DNA of 64,000 bases from CAIYPG01 sp903864555 (GTDB lineage: Bacteria; Pseudomonadota; Gammaproteobacteria; Burkholderiales; SG8-39). The notes beneath the pieces are model-generated. The model had not been told where the DNA came from. It ran no database searches and saw only the letters and a list, made by a program, of their open reading frames with translations. The DNA lies in NCBI GenBank assembly GCA_947474715.1, contig CANJJT010000004.1, forward strand, positions 52,894-116,893, written 5' to 3'. The position numbers and the translations under genes are program-made. Shown here in pieces: positions 8,359-16,722 of this stretch. Position 1 is the first letter of the stretch. Every line of letters starts with the position of its first letter.

Positions 8359-9537
8359 ATGACGGATGTCGTGATCGTTGCCGCCGGCCGGACGGCCATC
8401 GGTAAATTTGGCGGGGCCCTGGCCCATGTGTCGGCAGCGGACCTGGGCGCGCACGTGATCCGCAGCCTGATGGCGAAGACCGGCCTCAAGGGCGAGCAGG
8501 TGTCTGAAGTGATCATGGGCCAGGTGCTGGCTGCAGGCACCGGGCAGAACGGCGCCCGTCAGGCAGCCCTCAAGGCCGGTCTGCCCGACAGGGTGCCGGC
8601 CATGACCATCAACAAGGTCTGCGGCTCCGGGCTCAAGGCGACCCACCTCGCGGCCCAGGCCATCCAGTGTGGTGATGCGGAAATCATCATTGCCGGGGGG
8701 CAGGAGAGCATGAGCCTGGCACCCCATGTGTTGCCCAATTTCAGGGATGGTTTTCGCATGGGCGATGCCAAGCTGGTGGATTCAATGGTTGTCGATGGCC
8801 TGTGGGACATTTTCAACAACTACCACATGGGTGTAACGGCGGAGAACGTCGCTCGGCAGTTCCAGATATCCCGGACCGAACAGGACGAGTTTGCGGCGGC
8901 CAGCCAGCAGAAGGCCGAGGCTGCGCAGAAAGCCGGGCGCTTCCAAAATGAAATCCTGCCGCTGGAGATTCCCCAGCGCAAAGGGCCGCCGAAAGTTTTT
9001 GATATGGATGAGTACCCCAAGCACGGCACCACTGCCGAAACGCTGTCGGGATTGCGGGCTGCCTTCGACAAGGCGGGCACAGTCACCGCCGGCAATGCAT
9101 CCGGGATCAACGACGGCGCTGCCGCGGTCATCATGATGTCGGCAGCCAAGGCCGAAGAACTGGGATTGAAACCGCTGGCGAAGGTCAAAGCCTACGCGTC
9201 GGCCGGACTGGATCCCAAGATCATGGGCATGGGCCCGGTCCCTGCCTCCCAGCGCTGCCTGGCGCGGGCTGGCTGGAAGCACTCGGACCTGGACCTCATG
9301 GAAATCAATGAGGCCTTTGCTGCCCAGGCGATCGCCGTCAACAAGCAGATGGGCTGGGATACCGGGCGTATCAATGTCAACGGCGGCGCCATTGCGCTGG
9401 GCCACCCTATAGGCGCCTCCGGGTGCAGGGTACTGGTGACGCTGTTGCATGAAATGCAGCGGCGTGACGCCAGGCGCGGCCTCGCATCGCTGTGCATAGG
9501 CGGCGGCATGGGTGTGGCACTGGCAGTGGAGCGCTGA
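8359..9537 (+). CDS. phaA: Acetyl-CoA acetyltransferase (beta-ketothiolase)
   Basis: 392 residues, full-length for thiolase II. It condenses two acetyl-CoA to acetoacetyl-CoA, the first step of PHB synthesis. The acyl-enzyme Cys is in NKVCGSGLKA near residue 88, the NEAFAAQ motif and the GHPIGASG His follow, and the second Cys is in CIGGGMG near the C-terminus. AAAAGGAG lies 7-8 bases before the ATG. It sits 49 bases after phaC in the same operon. Confidence 0.96.
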   Translation: MTDVVIVAAGRTAIGKFGGALAHVSAADLGAHVIRSLMAKTGLKGEQVSEVIMGQVLAAGTGQNGARQAALKAGLPDRVPAMTINKVCGSGLKATHLAAQAIQCGDAEIIIAGGQESMSLAPHVLPNFRDGFRMGDAKLVDSMVVDGLWDIFNNYHMGVTAENVARQFQISRTEQDEFAAASQQKAEAAQKAGRFQNEILPLEIPQRKGPPKVFDMDEYPKHGTTAETLSGLRAAFDKAGTVTAGNASGINDGAAAVIMMSAAKAEELGLKPLAKVKAYASAGLDPKIMGMGPVPASQRCLARAGWKHSDLDLMEINEAFAAQAIAVNKQMGWDTGRINVNGGAIALGHPIGASGCRVLVTLLHEMQRRDARRGLASLCIGGGMGVALAVER

Positions 9538-9555
9538 AGCCAGGCGGGAAGGGGG

Positions 9556-9584
9556 CGCCACCGTTACCGGTGGCGAACGGTAAC
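9556..9584 (+). promoter_or_regulatory. Two mutually exclusive hairpins between phaA and phaB1
   Basis: CGCCACCG-TTAC-CGGTGGCG (9556-9575) forms a perfect 8-bp stem. GTTACCG-N8-CGGTAAC (9563-9584) forms a 7-bp stem using overlapping bases, so only one can form at a time. There is no T-tract. Roles in mRNA processing or in setting phaB1 translation are possible but unproven. Confidence 0.4.
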
Positions 9585-9603
9585 CAGCGTGAACGGATAA
9601 GCA

Positions 9604-10350
9604 ATGACACTGGCGGGACGAGTGGCTCTTGTGACCGGGGGTATGGGTGGAATCGGCACGGCGATCTGCAGGAGACTGGCTCAATCGGGGCTGCGGGTGG
9701 CGGCGGGATGTCCGAGGGATTATCCGAAGCGCGAGGAGTGGCTGGCGGCGATGCGGGGGGAAGGTTTCGACATGCATGCAGCCGAAGGCAATGTGGATGA
9801 GTTCCAGTCCTGCGTGGACATGATCGCCGCCGTGCGAACCAGTCTTGGTGAAGTCGATGTGCTGGTCAACAATGCCGGAATCACGCGCGATGGCCTGCTC
9901 CGGCGCATGAGCGCGGAAGACTGGATGGCTGTGATCAATACCAACCTGAATTCGGTTTTCAATGTCAGTCGCCAGGTGGTGGAGGGCATGGGTAGCCGCG
10001 GCTGGGGGCGCATCATCAATATCTCCTCGGTCAATGCGCTTCGCGGGCAGTTCGGCCAGACCAACTATTCGGCAGCCAAGGCGGGCATGCATGGATTTTC
10101 CAAGGCCCTGGCGCAGGAACTTGTGGCCAAGGGCGTTACGGTAAACACGGTCTCTCCCGGATATGTGGCGACCGATATGGTCAAGGCGATGCCGCCGCAT
10201 GTTCTGGAGCAGGTTACACGGGAGATACCCATGGGCAGGCTGGCCCGGCCGGAGGAGATTGCCGGCCTGGTGAACTACCTGGTTTCGGAGGAATCGGCAT
10301 ACATTACAGGCGCCAACATCACCATCAACGGTGGCCTGTACATGGCTTAG
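9604..10350 (+). CDS. phaB: Acetoacetyl-CoA reductase, first copy
   Basis: 248-residue SDR that reduces acetoacetyl-CoA to (R)-3-hydroxybutyryl-CoA with NADPH. The Rossmann motif is TGGMGGIGTAI, NNAGITRD is conserved, and Ser/Tyr/Lys are in INISSVNALRGQ and NYSAAKAGMHGF. The PhaB-type end SAYITGANITINGG is intact. The Shine-Dalgarno is weak (ACGGATAAGCA). Unlike typical PhaB and the second copy, which read YSPSN, this one has GCPRDYPKREEW after the second beta strand, so cofactor or substrate preference may differ. Confidence 0.92.
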   Translation: MTLAGRVALVTGGMGGIGTAICRRLAQSGLRVAAGCPRDYPKREEWLAAMRGEGFDMHAAEGNVDEFQSCVDMIAAVRTSLGEVDVLVNNAGITRDGLLRRMSAEDWMAVINTNLNSVFNVSRQVVEGMGSRGWGRIINISSVNALRGQFGQTNYSAAKAGMHGFSKALAQELVAKGVTVNTVSPGYVATDMVKAMPPHVLEQVTREIPMGRLARPEEIAGLVNYLVSEESAYITGANITINGGLYMA

Positions 10351-10375
10351 ATCAATTCAAGTCACGGGGAACATC

Positions 10376-11119
10376 ATGAACAGCAGACTGGCAGTAATCA
10401 CGGGTGGCATGGGCGGCCTGGGGGAAACCATCAGCGCAAAGATGGCCGATGCGGGTTATCGGGTGGCAGTCACTTATTCACCCTCGAACCAGGGCGCCGA
10501 CAAGTGGTTGGCGGCCATGAAGCGACGCGGTTACAACTTTCACGCCTACTGCGTGGATGTTTCGGATTTCGATTCCTGCACCCAGTGCATGGACAAGGTG
10601 GTCGTCGATCTAGGGCCGGTGGACATCCTCGTCAACAATGCCGGGATCACGCGCGACATGACATTTCGCAAGATGACCAAGGCCGACTGGGATGCTGTCA
10701 TGCGCACCAACCTCGATTCGGTATTCAACATGACCAAACAGGTCTGTGATGGCATGGTCGAGCGTGGATGGGGGCGCATCATCAATGTGTCGTCGGTGAA
10801 CGGATCGAAGGGCGCCTTCGGGCAGACCAATTACGCTGCAGCCAAGGCCGGCATGCACGGGTTCACCAAGTCGCTGTCGCTCGAGGTCGCGCGCAAGGGG
10901 GTCACGGTCAACACCATCTCCCCCGGCTACATCGGTACCAAGATGGTCACCGCCATCCCGAAGGACATCCTGGATACCAAGATCGTTCCGCAGATACCCA
11001 ATGGCCGACTCGGCAAGCCCGAAGAGGTTGCCGGCCTCATCATTTACCTGTGCTCCGAGGAGGCGGCATTCGTCAATGGTGCGAATATCGCCATCAATGG
11101 CGGGCAGCACATGCAGTAG
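10376..11119 (+). CDS. phaB: Acetoacetyl-CoA reductase, second copy
   Basis: 247 residues starting at MNSRLAVITGGMGGLGE; the longer upstream frame runs into the preceding gene. It shows canonical PhaB features: TYSPSNQGADKW after the second strand, NNAGITRDMTFRKM, INVSSVNGSKGAFGQ, NYAAAKAGMHGF and NGANIAINGGQHM. It follows phaB1 by only 25 bases. The two are clear paralogues. This copy is the closer match to characterised PhaB and is probably the main PHB reductase (inference). Confidence 0.94.
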   Translation: MNSRLAVITGGMGGLGETISAKMADAGYRVAVTYSPSNQGADKWLAAMKRRGYNFHAYCVDVSDFDSCTQCMDKVVVDLGPVDILVNNAGITRDMTFRKMTKADWDAVMRTNLDSVFNMTKQVCDGMVERGWGRIINVSSVNGSKGAFGQTNYAAAKAGMHGFTKSLSLEVARKGVTVNTISPGYIGTKMVTAIPKDILDTKIVPQIPNGRLGKPEEVAGLIIYLCSEEAAFVNGANIAINGGQHMQ

Positions 11120-11261
11120 GACTTCGCGGCTGGCTGGCCCGTTCTGCCGGGCTCGCCAACCCGCCTTGTTTTGGTGTATGGTGCCTCGCAGTAGCCCCGG
11201 TCCATGGTGTTCGACCCTGGCCGGAGGCCCGAAAAACTTCGAGACTTCAAATGGCGGCTCC

Positions 11262-11861
11262 ATGTCAGAAATCGTTCGCCTGATCAAGAAGTACCCCAAC
11301 CGGCGTCTTTACGACACCAAGACCAGCAGCTACATCACGCTTGCAGACGTGAAGGAACTGGTGCTCAAGCAGGAGGTCTTCCAGATCCTGGATGCCAAGT
11401 CGGGGGAGGACCTGACCCGCAGCATCCTGTTGCAGATCATTCTCGATGAGGAGGCGGGTGGCGCTCCGATGTTCTCCTCGGATGTGCTGTCACAGTTCAT
11501 CCGCTTCTATGGCAGTGCCATGCAGGGAATGGTCGGTTCATACCTGGAAAGCAATATCCAGCTTTTCAACGAAGTGCAGAAGCGCCTGCAGGACCAGTCG
11601 CAGTCGATGTACGGAGCGAACGCACCCGCAAACCAGGACATGTGGAAACAGTTCCTCTCCTTCCAGGGGCCGGCCATGCAAAGCGTGGTCTCAGCCTACA
11701 TGGACCAGAGTCACAACATGTTCACCCAGATGCAGGAGCAGTTGCAGAGCCAGACGCGCAACATGTTTGGCGGCTTTTCGTTTCCCGGCTTCCCCGTCCC
11801 CCCGGCGGGCGGTTCCGCTGTCCAGCCACCTGGTGACAAAGCAACCGAAGACAAGAAGTAA
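11262..11861 (+). CDS. phaR: Polyhydroxyalkanoate synthesis repressor PhaR
   Basis: 199 residues beginning MSEIVRLIKKYPNRRLYDTK, the highly conserved PhaR DNA-binding domain (residues about 5-65). It is followed by a repeated PHB-accumulation regulator region rich in Gln and Met. PhaR binds both PHB and DNA and represses phasin genes and itself. The C-terminal tail is Pro/Gly-rich. The start is fixed by homology; the longer frame runs back into phaB2. It closes the pha operon 142 bases after phaB2, possibly with its own promoter. No phasin gene is seen in this window. Confidence 0.94.
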   Translation: MSEIVRLIKKYPNRRLYDTKTSSYITLADVKELVLKQEVFQILDAKSGEDLTRSILLQIILDEEAGGAPMFSSDVLSQFIRFYGSAMQGMVGSYLESNIQLFNEVQKRLQDQSQSMYGANAPANQDMWKQFLSFQGPAMQSVVSAYMDQSHNMFTQMQEQLQSQTRNMFGGFSFPGFPVPPAGGSAVQPPGDKATEDKK

Positions 11862-12008
11862 GAGCGCCTGACAGAATTGCCGTTAGGCGCGCTGACTTAG
11901 GGGAGCGCGAGGGGATGTGTTCCCTCGCATTGTCAGGCACTCTAAGGCGTCGCGGAATTACGGGTTGGCTGGCCTATAATCTCAGCCTTCCCCTCCGCGG
12001 CAGGCTTC

Positions 12009-13373
12009 ATGTCAGCATCCCCAAAAGTCGGATTCGTCTCCCTGGGTTGTCCCAAGGCGCTGGTTGACTCCGAACGCATCCTCACCCAGCTCCGAATCGA
12101 AGGCTATGCCATCTCGCCCAGCTATCAAGGGGCCGATCTGGTCGTGGTCAATACCTGTGGTTTCATCGATTCCGCGGTGGAGGAGTCGCTGGACGCCATA
12201 GGCGAGGCGCTGGCCCAGAATGGCAAGGTGATCGTCACGGGATGCCTGGGTGCCAAGGGGGACATCGTCCGGCAGGCGCATCCGAAGGTGCTGGCTGTGA
12301 CCGGCCCGCATGCGGTCGAGGAAGTCATGTCCGCAGTGCATGAGCACCTGCCCCAGCCGCTGGCCGAAACGAACAATCCCTTCACCAGTCTGGTGCCGCC
12401 GCAGGGCATCAAGCTGACGCCCCGCCATTATGCTTACCTGAAGATATCCGAGGGCTGCAATCATCGCTGCACCTTCTGCATCATTCCCTCAATGCGTGGC
12501 GATCTGGTGTCACGACCGGTCGGGGAGGTGATGCAGGAGGCGGAAAATCTCGTCAAGGCGGGCGTGCGCGAGTTGCTGGTGATCTCCCAGGACACCAGCG
12601 CCTATGGCGTGGATACCCGCTATCGCACGGGTTTCTGGGGCGGCAAGCCGCTCAAGACTCGCATGAAGGAACTGGCTACCGCATTGGGTGAGCTGGGCGG
12701 CACGGAGGGGCCCGACCGGGTCTGGGTACGCTTGCATTATGTCTATCCCTACCCGCATGTGGATGAGGTCATTCCATTGATGGCGGAGGGAAGGATCCTG
12801 CCTTATCTTGATGTGCCCTTCCAGCACGCCAACCGGCGCATCCTCAAGCTCATGAAGCGTCCTGCGCATGCGGAGGTCAACCTCGAGCGCATACGGGCCT
12901 GGCGGTCCATCTGTCCGGACCTGACCATACGCAGCACTTTCATTGCCGGATTTCCCGGGGAAACCGAGGCGGAGTTCCAGGAACTGCTCGATTTCCTCAA
13001 GGAGGCGGAACTGGATCGGGTTGGCTGCTTTGCCTATTCTCCGGTCGAGGGTGCGCTCGCAAACGATCTGCCCGACCCGGTGCCTGATGAAGTTCGGGAA
13101 GAGCGGCAGGCGCGACTGATGCTGCTCCAGGAATCCATCAGTGCCAAACGTCTCAAAGCCAGGGTGGGCAAGACCATCACGGTTCTGGTGGATGAAATCA
13201 CCGAAGACGGACTGGCCATTGCACGGTCCAGCGCCGATGCCCCAGAGATCGACGGCGTTGTGGTGGTGGAGGACGGCAAGGCCTTGCGCGTCGGAGCGTT
13301 TGCCCAGGTGAAGGTGACCGGCGCCGACAAGCACGACCTGCGAGCGAAAGTCGTCAAACATAGCCGCGGCTGA
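12009..13373 (+). CDS. rimO: Ribosomal protein uS12 methylthiotransferase RimO
   Basis: 454 residues, full length. This radical-SAM enzyme adds a methylthio group to the conserved aspartate of ribosomal protein S12. The order is an N-terminal UPF0004 domain (VGFVSLGCPKALVDSERIL, with cluster cysteines near residues 14, 50 and 79), the radical SAM core with C-x3-C-x2-C in EGCNHRCTFCIIP, and a C-terminal TRAM domain (ITVLVDEITEDGLAIARS). The VGFVSLGCPKALVDSE start is RimO-specific and separates it from MiaB. It stands alone after phaR. Confidence 0.96.
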   Translation: MSASPKVGFVSLGCPKALVDSERILTQLRIEGYAISPSYQGADLVVVNTCGFIDSAVEESLDAIGEALAQNGKVIVTGCLGAKGDIVRQAHPKVLAVTGPHAVEEVMSAVHEHLPQPLAETNNPFTSLVPPQGIKLTPRHYAYLKISEGCNHRCTFCIIPSMRGDLVSRPVGEVMQEAENLVKAGVRELLVISQDTSAYGVDTRYRTGFWGGKPLKTRMKELATALGELGGTEGPDRVWVRLHYVYPYPHVDEVIPLMAEGRILPYLDVPFQHANRRILKLMKRPAHAEVNLERIRAWRSICPDLTIRSTFIAGFPGETEAEFQELLDFLKEAELDRVGCFAYSPVEGALANDLPDPVPDEVREERQARLMLLQESISAKRLKARVGKTITVLVDEITEDGLAIARSSADAPEIDGVVVVEDGKALRVGAFAQVKVTGADKHDLRAKVVKHSRG

Positions 13374-13520
13374 AGTCAGTCGGCGTCTGCTGAACGGCAG
13401 GCCTTGATCGGGACTGTGGCATCTGCGAAGCTTGGGCATGCAGCTTCAGGGCCGAGTCAATCCTGCATGGCCATACAAGGGGTGACTCGGCTCCCGTTCC
13501 GGCAGCAGCAGGAGGATGTG

Positions 13521-14291
13521 ATGAGCATGGCACTCGGAATGAAACCCTTGCACCAGCACCTGGGCGTGGAGATCAGTGGCCTGCGGCTGGATGCGGCAAT
13601 CGATGATGAGACTGTGGCATCGCTGTGGCAGGTCCTGGATGAACACAGCCTGCTGGTGATCCGTGAGCATCCTCTCGCCGATGACGATCTGCTGGGCCTC
13701 AGCAGGCGCATGGGCAGGCCTGACGGTGGCGTGCGGCGATACCGGTCCCAGGGGCCCGCGGCTTCGGCTGCAACACCTTCACGCTGGCATTCCCACGGAG
13801 AAATCAAGGCCACCGGCCCGGCACTGTTGTGCGTGTCCTCGCTCAATGAGTGCCCGACCGAGGGCGGCGAGATCGAGTTCGCCGCGGTGCGGGCGGCCTA
13901 CGACGAACTCGGTGCACAGCGCAAGGAGGCCCTGAATGGCCTGATGGCCGTGCATCGCTTCGGTGCCATTGCTCATGGCGGCGGGCCAGGCTCCAATGCC
14001 GCTGTGCGCCAGCCGCTGGTTCGTACCGACCCGGTGACCGGAAGGCGGGGACTCTTCGTCGGATATCATGCCGTGGAAGTCGAGGGGATGCCGGACGAGC
14101 AGGGGCGGCACCTCCTTGCCGAGCTGCATGCCCTGGCCACCGATACACGTTTTGTTTATCGTCACCAGTGGCGTCCCGGCGATCTGCTGTTGTGGGACCT
14201 GTGTGCCCTGCTGCACCACACCTATCCCGTTCGATCCGCGTCGAATCGAAGCCTGCATGAAGTCATCGTGGCAAGCCGTCAGTCCGACTGA
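13521..14291 (+). CDS. TauD/TfdA-like dioxygenase family protein with altered metal motif
   Basis: 256 residues from the ATG preceded by AGGAGG; the longer frame lacks a site. The fold signature is clear: HLGVEISGLRLDAAIDDE at the N-terminus, LLVIREHPLADDDLL, and near the end GDLLLWDLCALLHHTYP, which supplies the distal His, followed by an Arg (RSLHEVIVA) for 2-oxoglutarate. The usual W-H-x-D metal-binding step reads SRWHSHGEIKATG, so the expected Asp is His; an H-x-E shifted by two residues is a possible replacement. It could therefore be an active variant or a non-classical enzyme. The substrate is unknown. It is followed by an aminotransferase 72 bases downstream. Confidence 0.8.
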   Translation: MSMALGMKPLHQHLGVEISGLRLDAAIDDETVASLWQVLDEHSLLVIREHPLADDDLLGLSRRMGRPDGGVRRYRSQGPAASAATPSRWHSHGEIKATGPALLCVSSLNECPTEGGEIEFAAVRAAYDELGAQRKEALNGLMAVHRFGAIAHGGGPGSNAAVRQPLVRTDPVTGRRGLFVGYHAVEVEGMPDEQGRHLLAELHALATDTRFVYRHQWRPGDLLLWDLCALLHHTYPVRSASNRSLHEVIVASRQSD

Positions 14292-14363
14292 GCTCTCCAG
14301 CTATCTTTCACCCGTTCCGGCGCAGACCGGAGCGATTCGTATCACCCTGTCGAGAATGCGATC

Positions 14364-15692
14364 ATGAATTCGAATCCGCAAAAGACTCATCTTGACGGCT
14401 ACTGGATGCCGTTTACGGCCAATCGTGCTTTCAAGGCCAATCCCAGGCTGATGGCCTCGGCTGCCGGTATGCACTATCGAACCGTGGATGGGCGCCAGAT
14501 TCTGGATGGCACGTCAGGGCTGTGGTGCACGCCGCTGGGACACGCACACCCGGGTATCGTCGCCGCCGTGCAGCAGATGGTTGCCACGCTGGATTACTCG
14601 CCCGCCTTCCAGATCGGACACCCTGCGGCATTCCAGCTGGCCGATGAGTTGCTGGCATTTGCCGGTGGTCGGTTCAGCCAGGCTTTCTTTACCAATTCCG
14701 GCTCCGAAGCGGCCGACACCGCCCTGAAGATTGCACTCGCCTGGCACTCCGCCAAGGGCGACAGGCAGCGTATCCGGCTGGTGGGGCGTGAGCGCGCTTA
14801 TCATGGCGTCGGATTTGGCGGCATGTCGGTGGGCGGCATTCCGGCAAACCGCACGATGTTCGGCCAATTGCTGCCGGCCGTCGACCATCTGCCGCATACC
14901 CACAATCTGGAACATAACGCCTTCACCCGCGGGCAGCCGGCATGGGGCGCACATCTTGCCGACGAACTGGAGGCCGTGATTGCCCGGCATGGCGCCCAGA
15001 CCATCGCTGCGGTCATCGTCGAGCCAGTGGCCGGTTCCACCGGCCTGCTCATTCCGCCCAAGGGTTACCTGCAGCGTCTGCGTGCCATCTGTGACCAGCA
15101 TGGCATCCTGCTGATCTTTGACGAAGTCATCACCGGATTCGGGCGCCTGGCCGAGCCCTTTGGCATGGACCGGTTTGGCGTGGTGCCTGACCTGATGTGT
15201 GTGGCCAAGGGACTGACCAATGGTGTCATCCCGATGGGCGCGGTGCTGGTGAAGCCGCAGATCCATGATGCCTTCATGCATGGACCGGACGGTGTGGAAC
15301 TGTTCCACGGTTATACCTACTCGGGCCACCCGGTTGCCTGCGCTGCCGGTCTGGCTTCCCTGGCCGCTTTCAGGGATGAAGGCGTGCTCGACAATGCCCG
15401 CAGCCTGGCCTCTTACTGGGAAGACGCCGTACATTCCCTGCGGCAGGCGCCCCATGTCATCGACATCCGTAATATGGGAATCGCCGCAGCGATAGAACTG
15501 GCCCCGTTGGAGGGGCGGCCGGGGGCCCGGGCCTTCGACATTTTCCGGCGGGCGTTCGAGGAGGGTGTGCTGATCCGTGTTACGGGCGACACCATTGCGT
15601 TGTCGCCCCCGCTGATCCTGCAGAAAGCCCACATCGACGAATTGATCGGCAAACTGGGTGGCCTGCTGAAATCGGCTGGTACGACAGCCTGA
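14364..15692 (+). CDS. Class III omega-amino acid--pyruvate aminotransferase
   Basis: 442 residues of the PLP-dependent class III family. The start MNSNPQKTHLDGYWMPFTAN and GTSGLWCTPLGHAHPGIV are typical of beta-alanine:pyruvate transaminases. The PLP-binding Asp is in LLIFDEVITGFGR and the Schiff-base Lys in CVAKGLTNGVIPMGAV. It would transfer the amino group of beta-alanine or other omega-amino acids to pyruvate in the cytoplasm. It may be co-transcribed with the preceding dioxygenase-like gene, but a joint pathway is not obvious. Confidence 0.92.
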   Translation: MNSNPQKTHLDGYWMPFTANRAFKANPRLMASAAGMHYRTVDGRQILDGTSGLWCTPLGHAHPGIVAAVQQMVATLDYSPAFQIGHPAAFQLADELLAFAGGRFSQAFFTNSGSEAADTALKIALAWHSAKGDRQRIRLVGRERAYHGVGFGGMSVGGIPANRTMFGQLLPAVDHLPHTHNLEHNAFTRGQPAWGAHLADELEAVIARHGAQTIAAVIVEPVAGSTGLLIPPKGYLQRLRAICDQHGILLIFDEVITGFGRLAEPFGMDRFGVVPDLMCVAKGLTNGVIPMGAVLVKPQIHDAFMHGPDGVELFHGYTYSGHPVACAAGLASLAAFRDEGVLDNARSLASYWEDAVHSLRQAPHVIDIRNMGIAAAIELAPLEGRPGARAFDIFRRAFEEGVLIRVTGDTIALSPPLILQKAHIDELIGKLGGLLKSAGTTA

Positions 15693-15729
15693 ACGGGGAA
15701 CTGCTGCGGGCGAGGGTGCCCATGGCGGT

Positions 15730-15758
15730 GGACGAATCAGGCAAGGCCCGATTCGTCC
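15730..15758. terminator. Inverted repeat between convergent genes
   Basis: A perfect 9-bp stem, GGACGAATC paired with GATTCGTCC around an 11-base loop, lies in the 78-base gap between the convergent aminotransferase and glycine-zipper genes. It has no T-tract, so it could be a factor-assisted bidirectional terminator. Confidence 0.4.
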
Positions 15759-15770
15759 AGGGATGGCGGG

Positions 15771-16556
15771 CTAGCTGGCCGGCACGATCTCGCTGTTGAC
15801 CACCCTGACACGGTCACCCATGCGCCACGCTGGCTCGCTGGCCTGTTGCAGGACGCGGGTGGTCCCATCCTCGAAGCGCACTGTCACTTCGTAGGCAGTC
15901 GATTTTTTCGTGGTCTTCTCGATCTGGTGGCCGGCTACGGCACCCCCCACTGCGCCAACCACGGTCATGACGTCGCGGCCGCGGCCGCCGCCGGTCTGGT
16001 GCCCCAGCAGTCCGCCCAGCAGGCCACCGGCCACGGCACCCAGTCCGCTGCCTTCGCCTTTTTTCTCGACCTGACGCACCGATTCAATGGTGCCGCAATC
16101 GAAGCAGGGCGCGCGTTGGCGTACGGCATCGGATTCCGTCACGACCCCCGAGGGGGCGGGTGGCGGGTAAGCCGTTTCAAACCTGGGGGCTGATGCAAGT
16201 ACCGGTGCGGGTGCTGCGGTGCCGGCTGCCTGAACCGGCGCAGCCGGCTTCGGTGCCTGTGCAGCCGGACTGTCCTTTCGTGCCTCGGTCCTGACCGGAC
16301 GTTTTTCCGTGACAGGCCTGGCTGTTGGATTCGGTGTCGAGACGGTTGCCGCGGTGGGGGCTGGCGGTGCCGCAGGAGAGGCGGCCTGCGCCAGTGCCAG
16401 GGGTGCCGATTGCCTGGTCGCGCCGGCCTGTGATCCCGTGGGTCCTGGAATCCAGCCCATGATTGCGGCCATGCCCGTCATGGCGAACAGGGTGACTGCA
16501 ATGGCGGCGATGACCACCATGGGATGGGTGTTGCGGGTTGCGATGTCGGCAGTCAT
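15771..16556 (-). CDS. Glycine-zipper 2TM domain membrane/envelope protein
   Basis: 261 residues from the ATG preceded by GGGAG (the upstream ATG of the same frame has no site). An N-terminal membrane anchor (VVIAAIAVTLFAMTGMAAIM) is followed by a long Ala/Pro/Thr-rich linker (about residues 50-150), a CFDCG pair, and a glycine-zipper repeat (GAVAGGLLGGLLGHQTGGG then GAVGGAVAGHQIEK). The last 60 residues are a small basic domain (VTVRFEDGTTRVLQQ). Related SlyB/17-kDa antigen proteins sit in the envelope. The function is unknown, probably structural. Confidence 0.85.
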   Translation of the reverse strand: MTADIATRNTHPMVVIAAIAVTLFAMTGMAAIMGWIPGPTGSQAGATRQSAPLALAQAASPAAPPAPTAATVSTPNPTARPVTEKRPVRTEARKDSPAAQAPKPAAPVQAAGTAAPAPVLASAPRFETAYPPPAPSGVVTESDAVRQRAPCFDCGTIESVRQVEKKGEGSGLGAVAGGLLGGLLGHQTGGGRGRDVMTVVGAVGGAVAGHQIEKTTKKSTAYEVTVRFEDGTTRVLQQASEPAWRMGDRVRVVNSEIVPAS

Positions 16557-16722
16557 TGGGGCTCTCCCGGTTGCGGATGAAGATACGGTTGGCAATTACA
16601 CACACCAACGCAACCAGTATGTCGCTGTTGACAGGCATGGCTGTAACCGTTTGTGACATCCCTGGCAGTGCTGTTACACGCAGCCTGGGTGGAGAGATGC
16701 AGCGCCGGGGCGGCGCCCGGCC

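Noticed and set aside
11862..12008. Terminator candidate between phaR and rimO (GCGCCT...AGGCGC)
   Set aside because: The stem is short with a long loop and no T-tract, and other inverted segments nearby compete with it.
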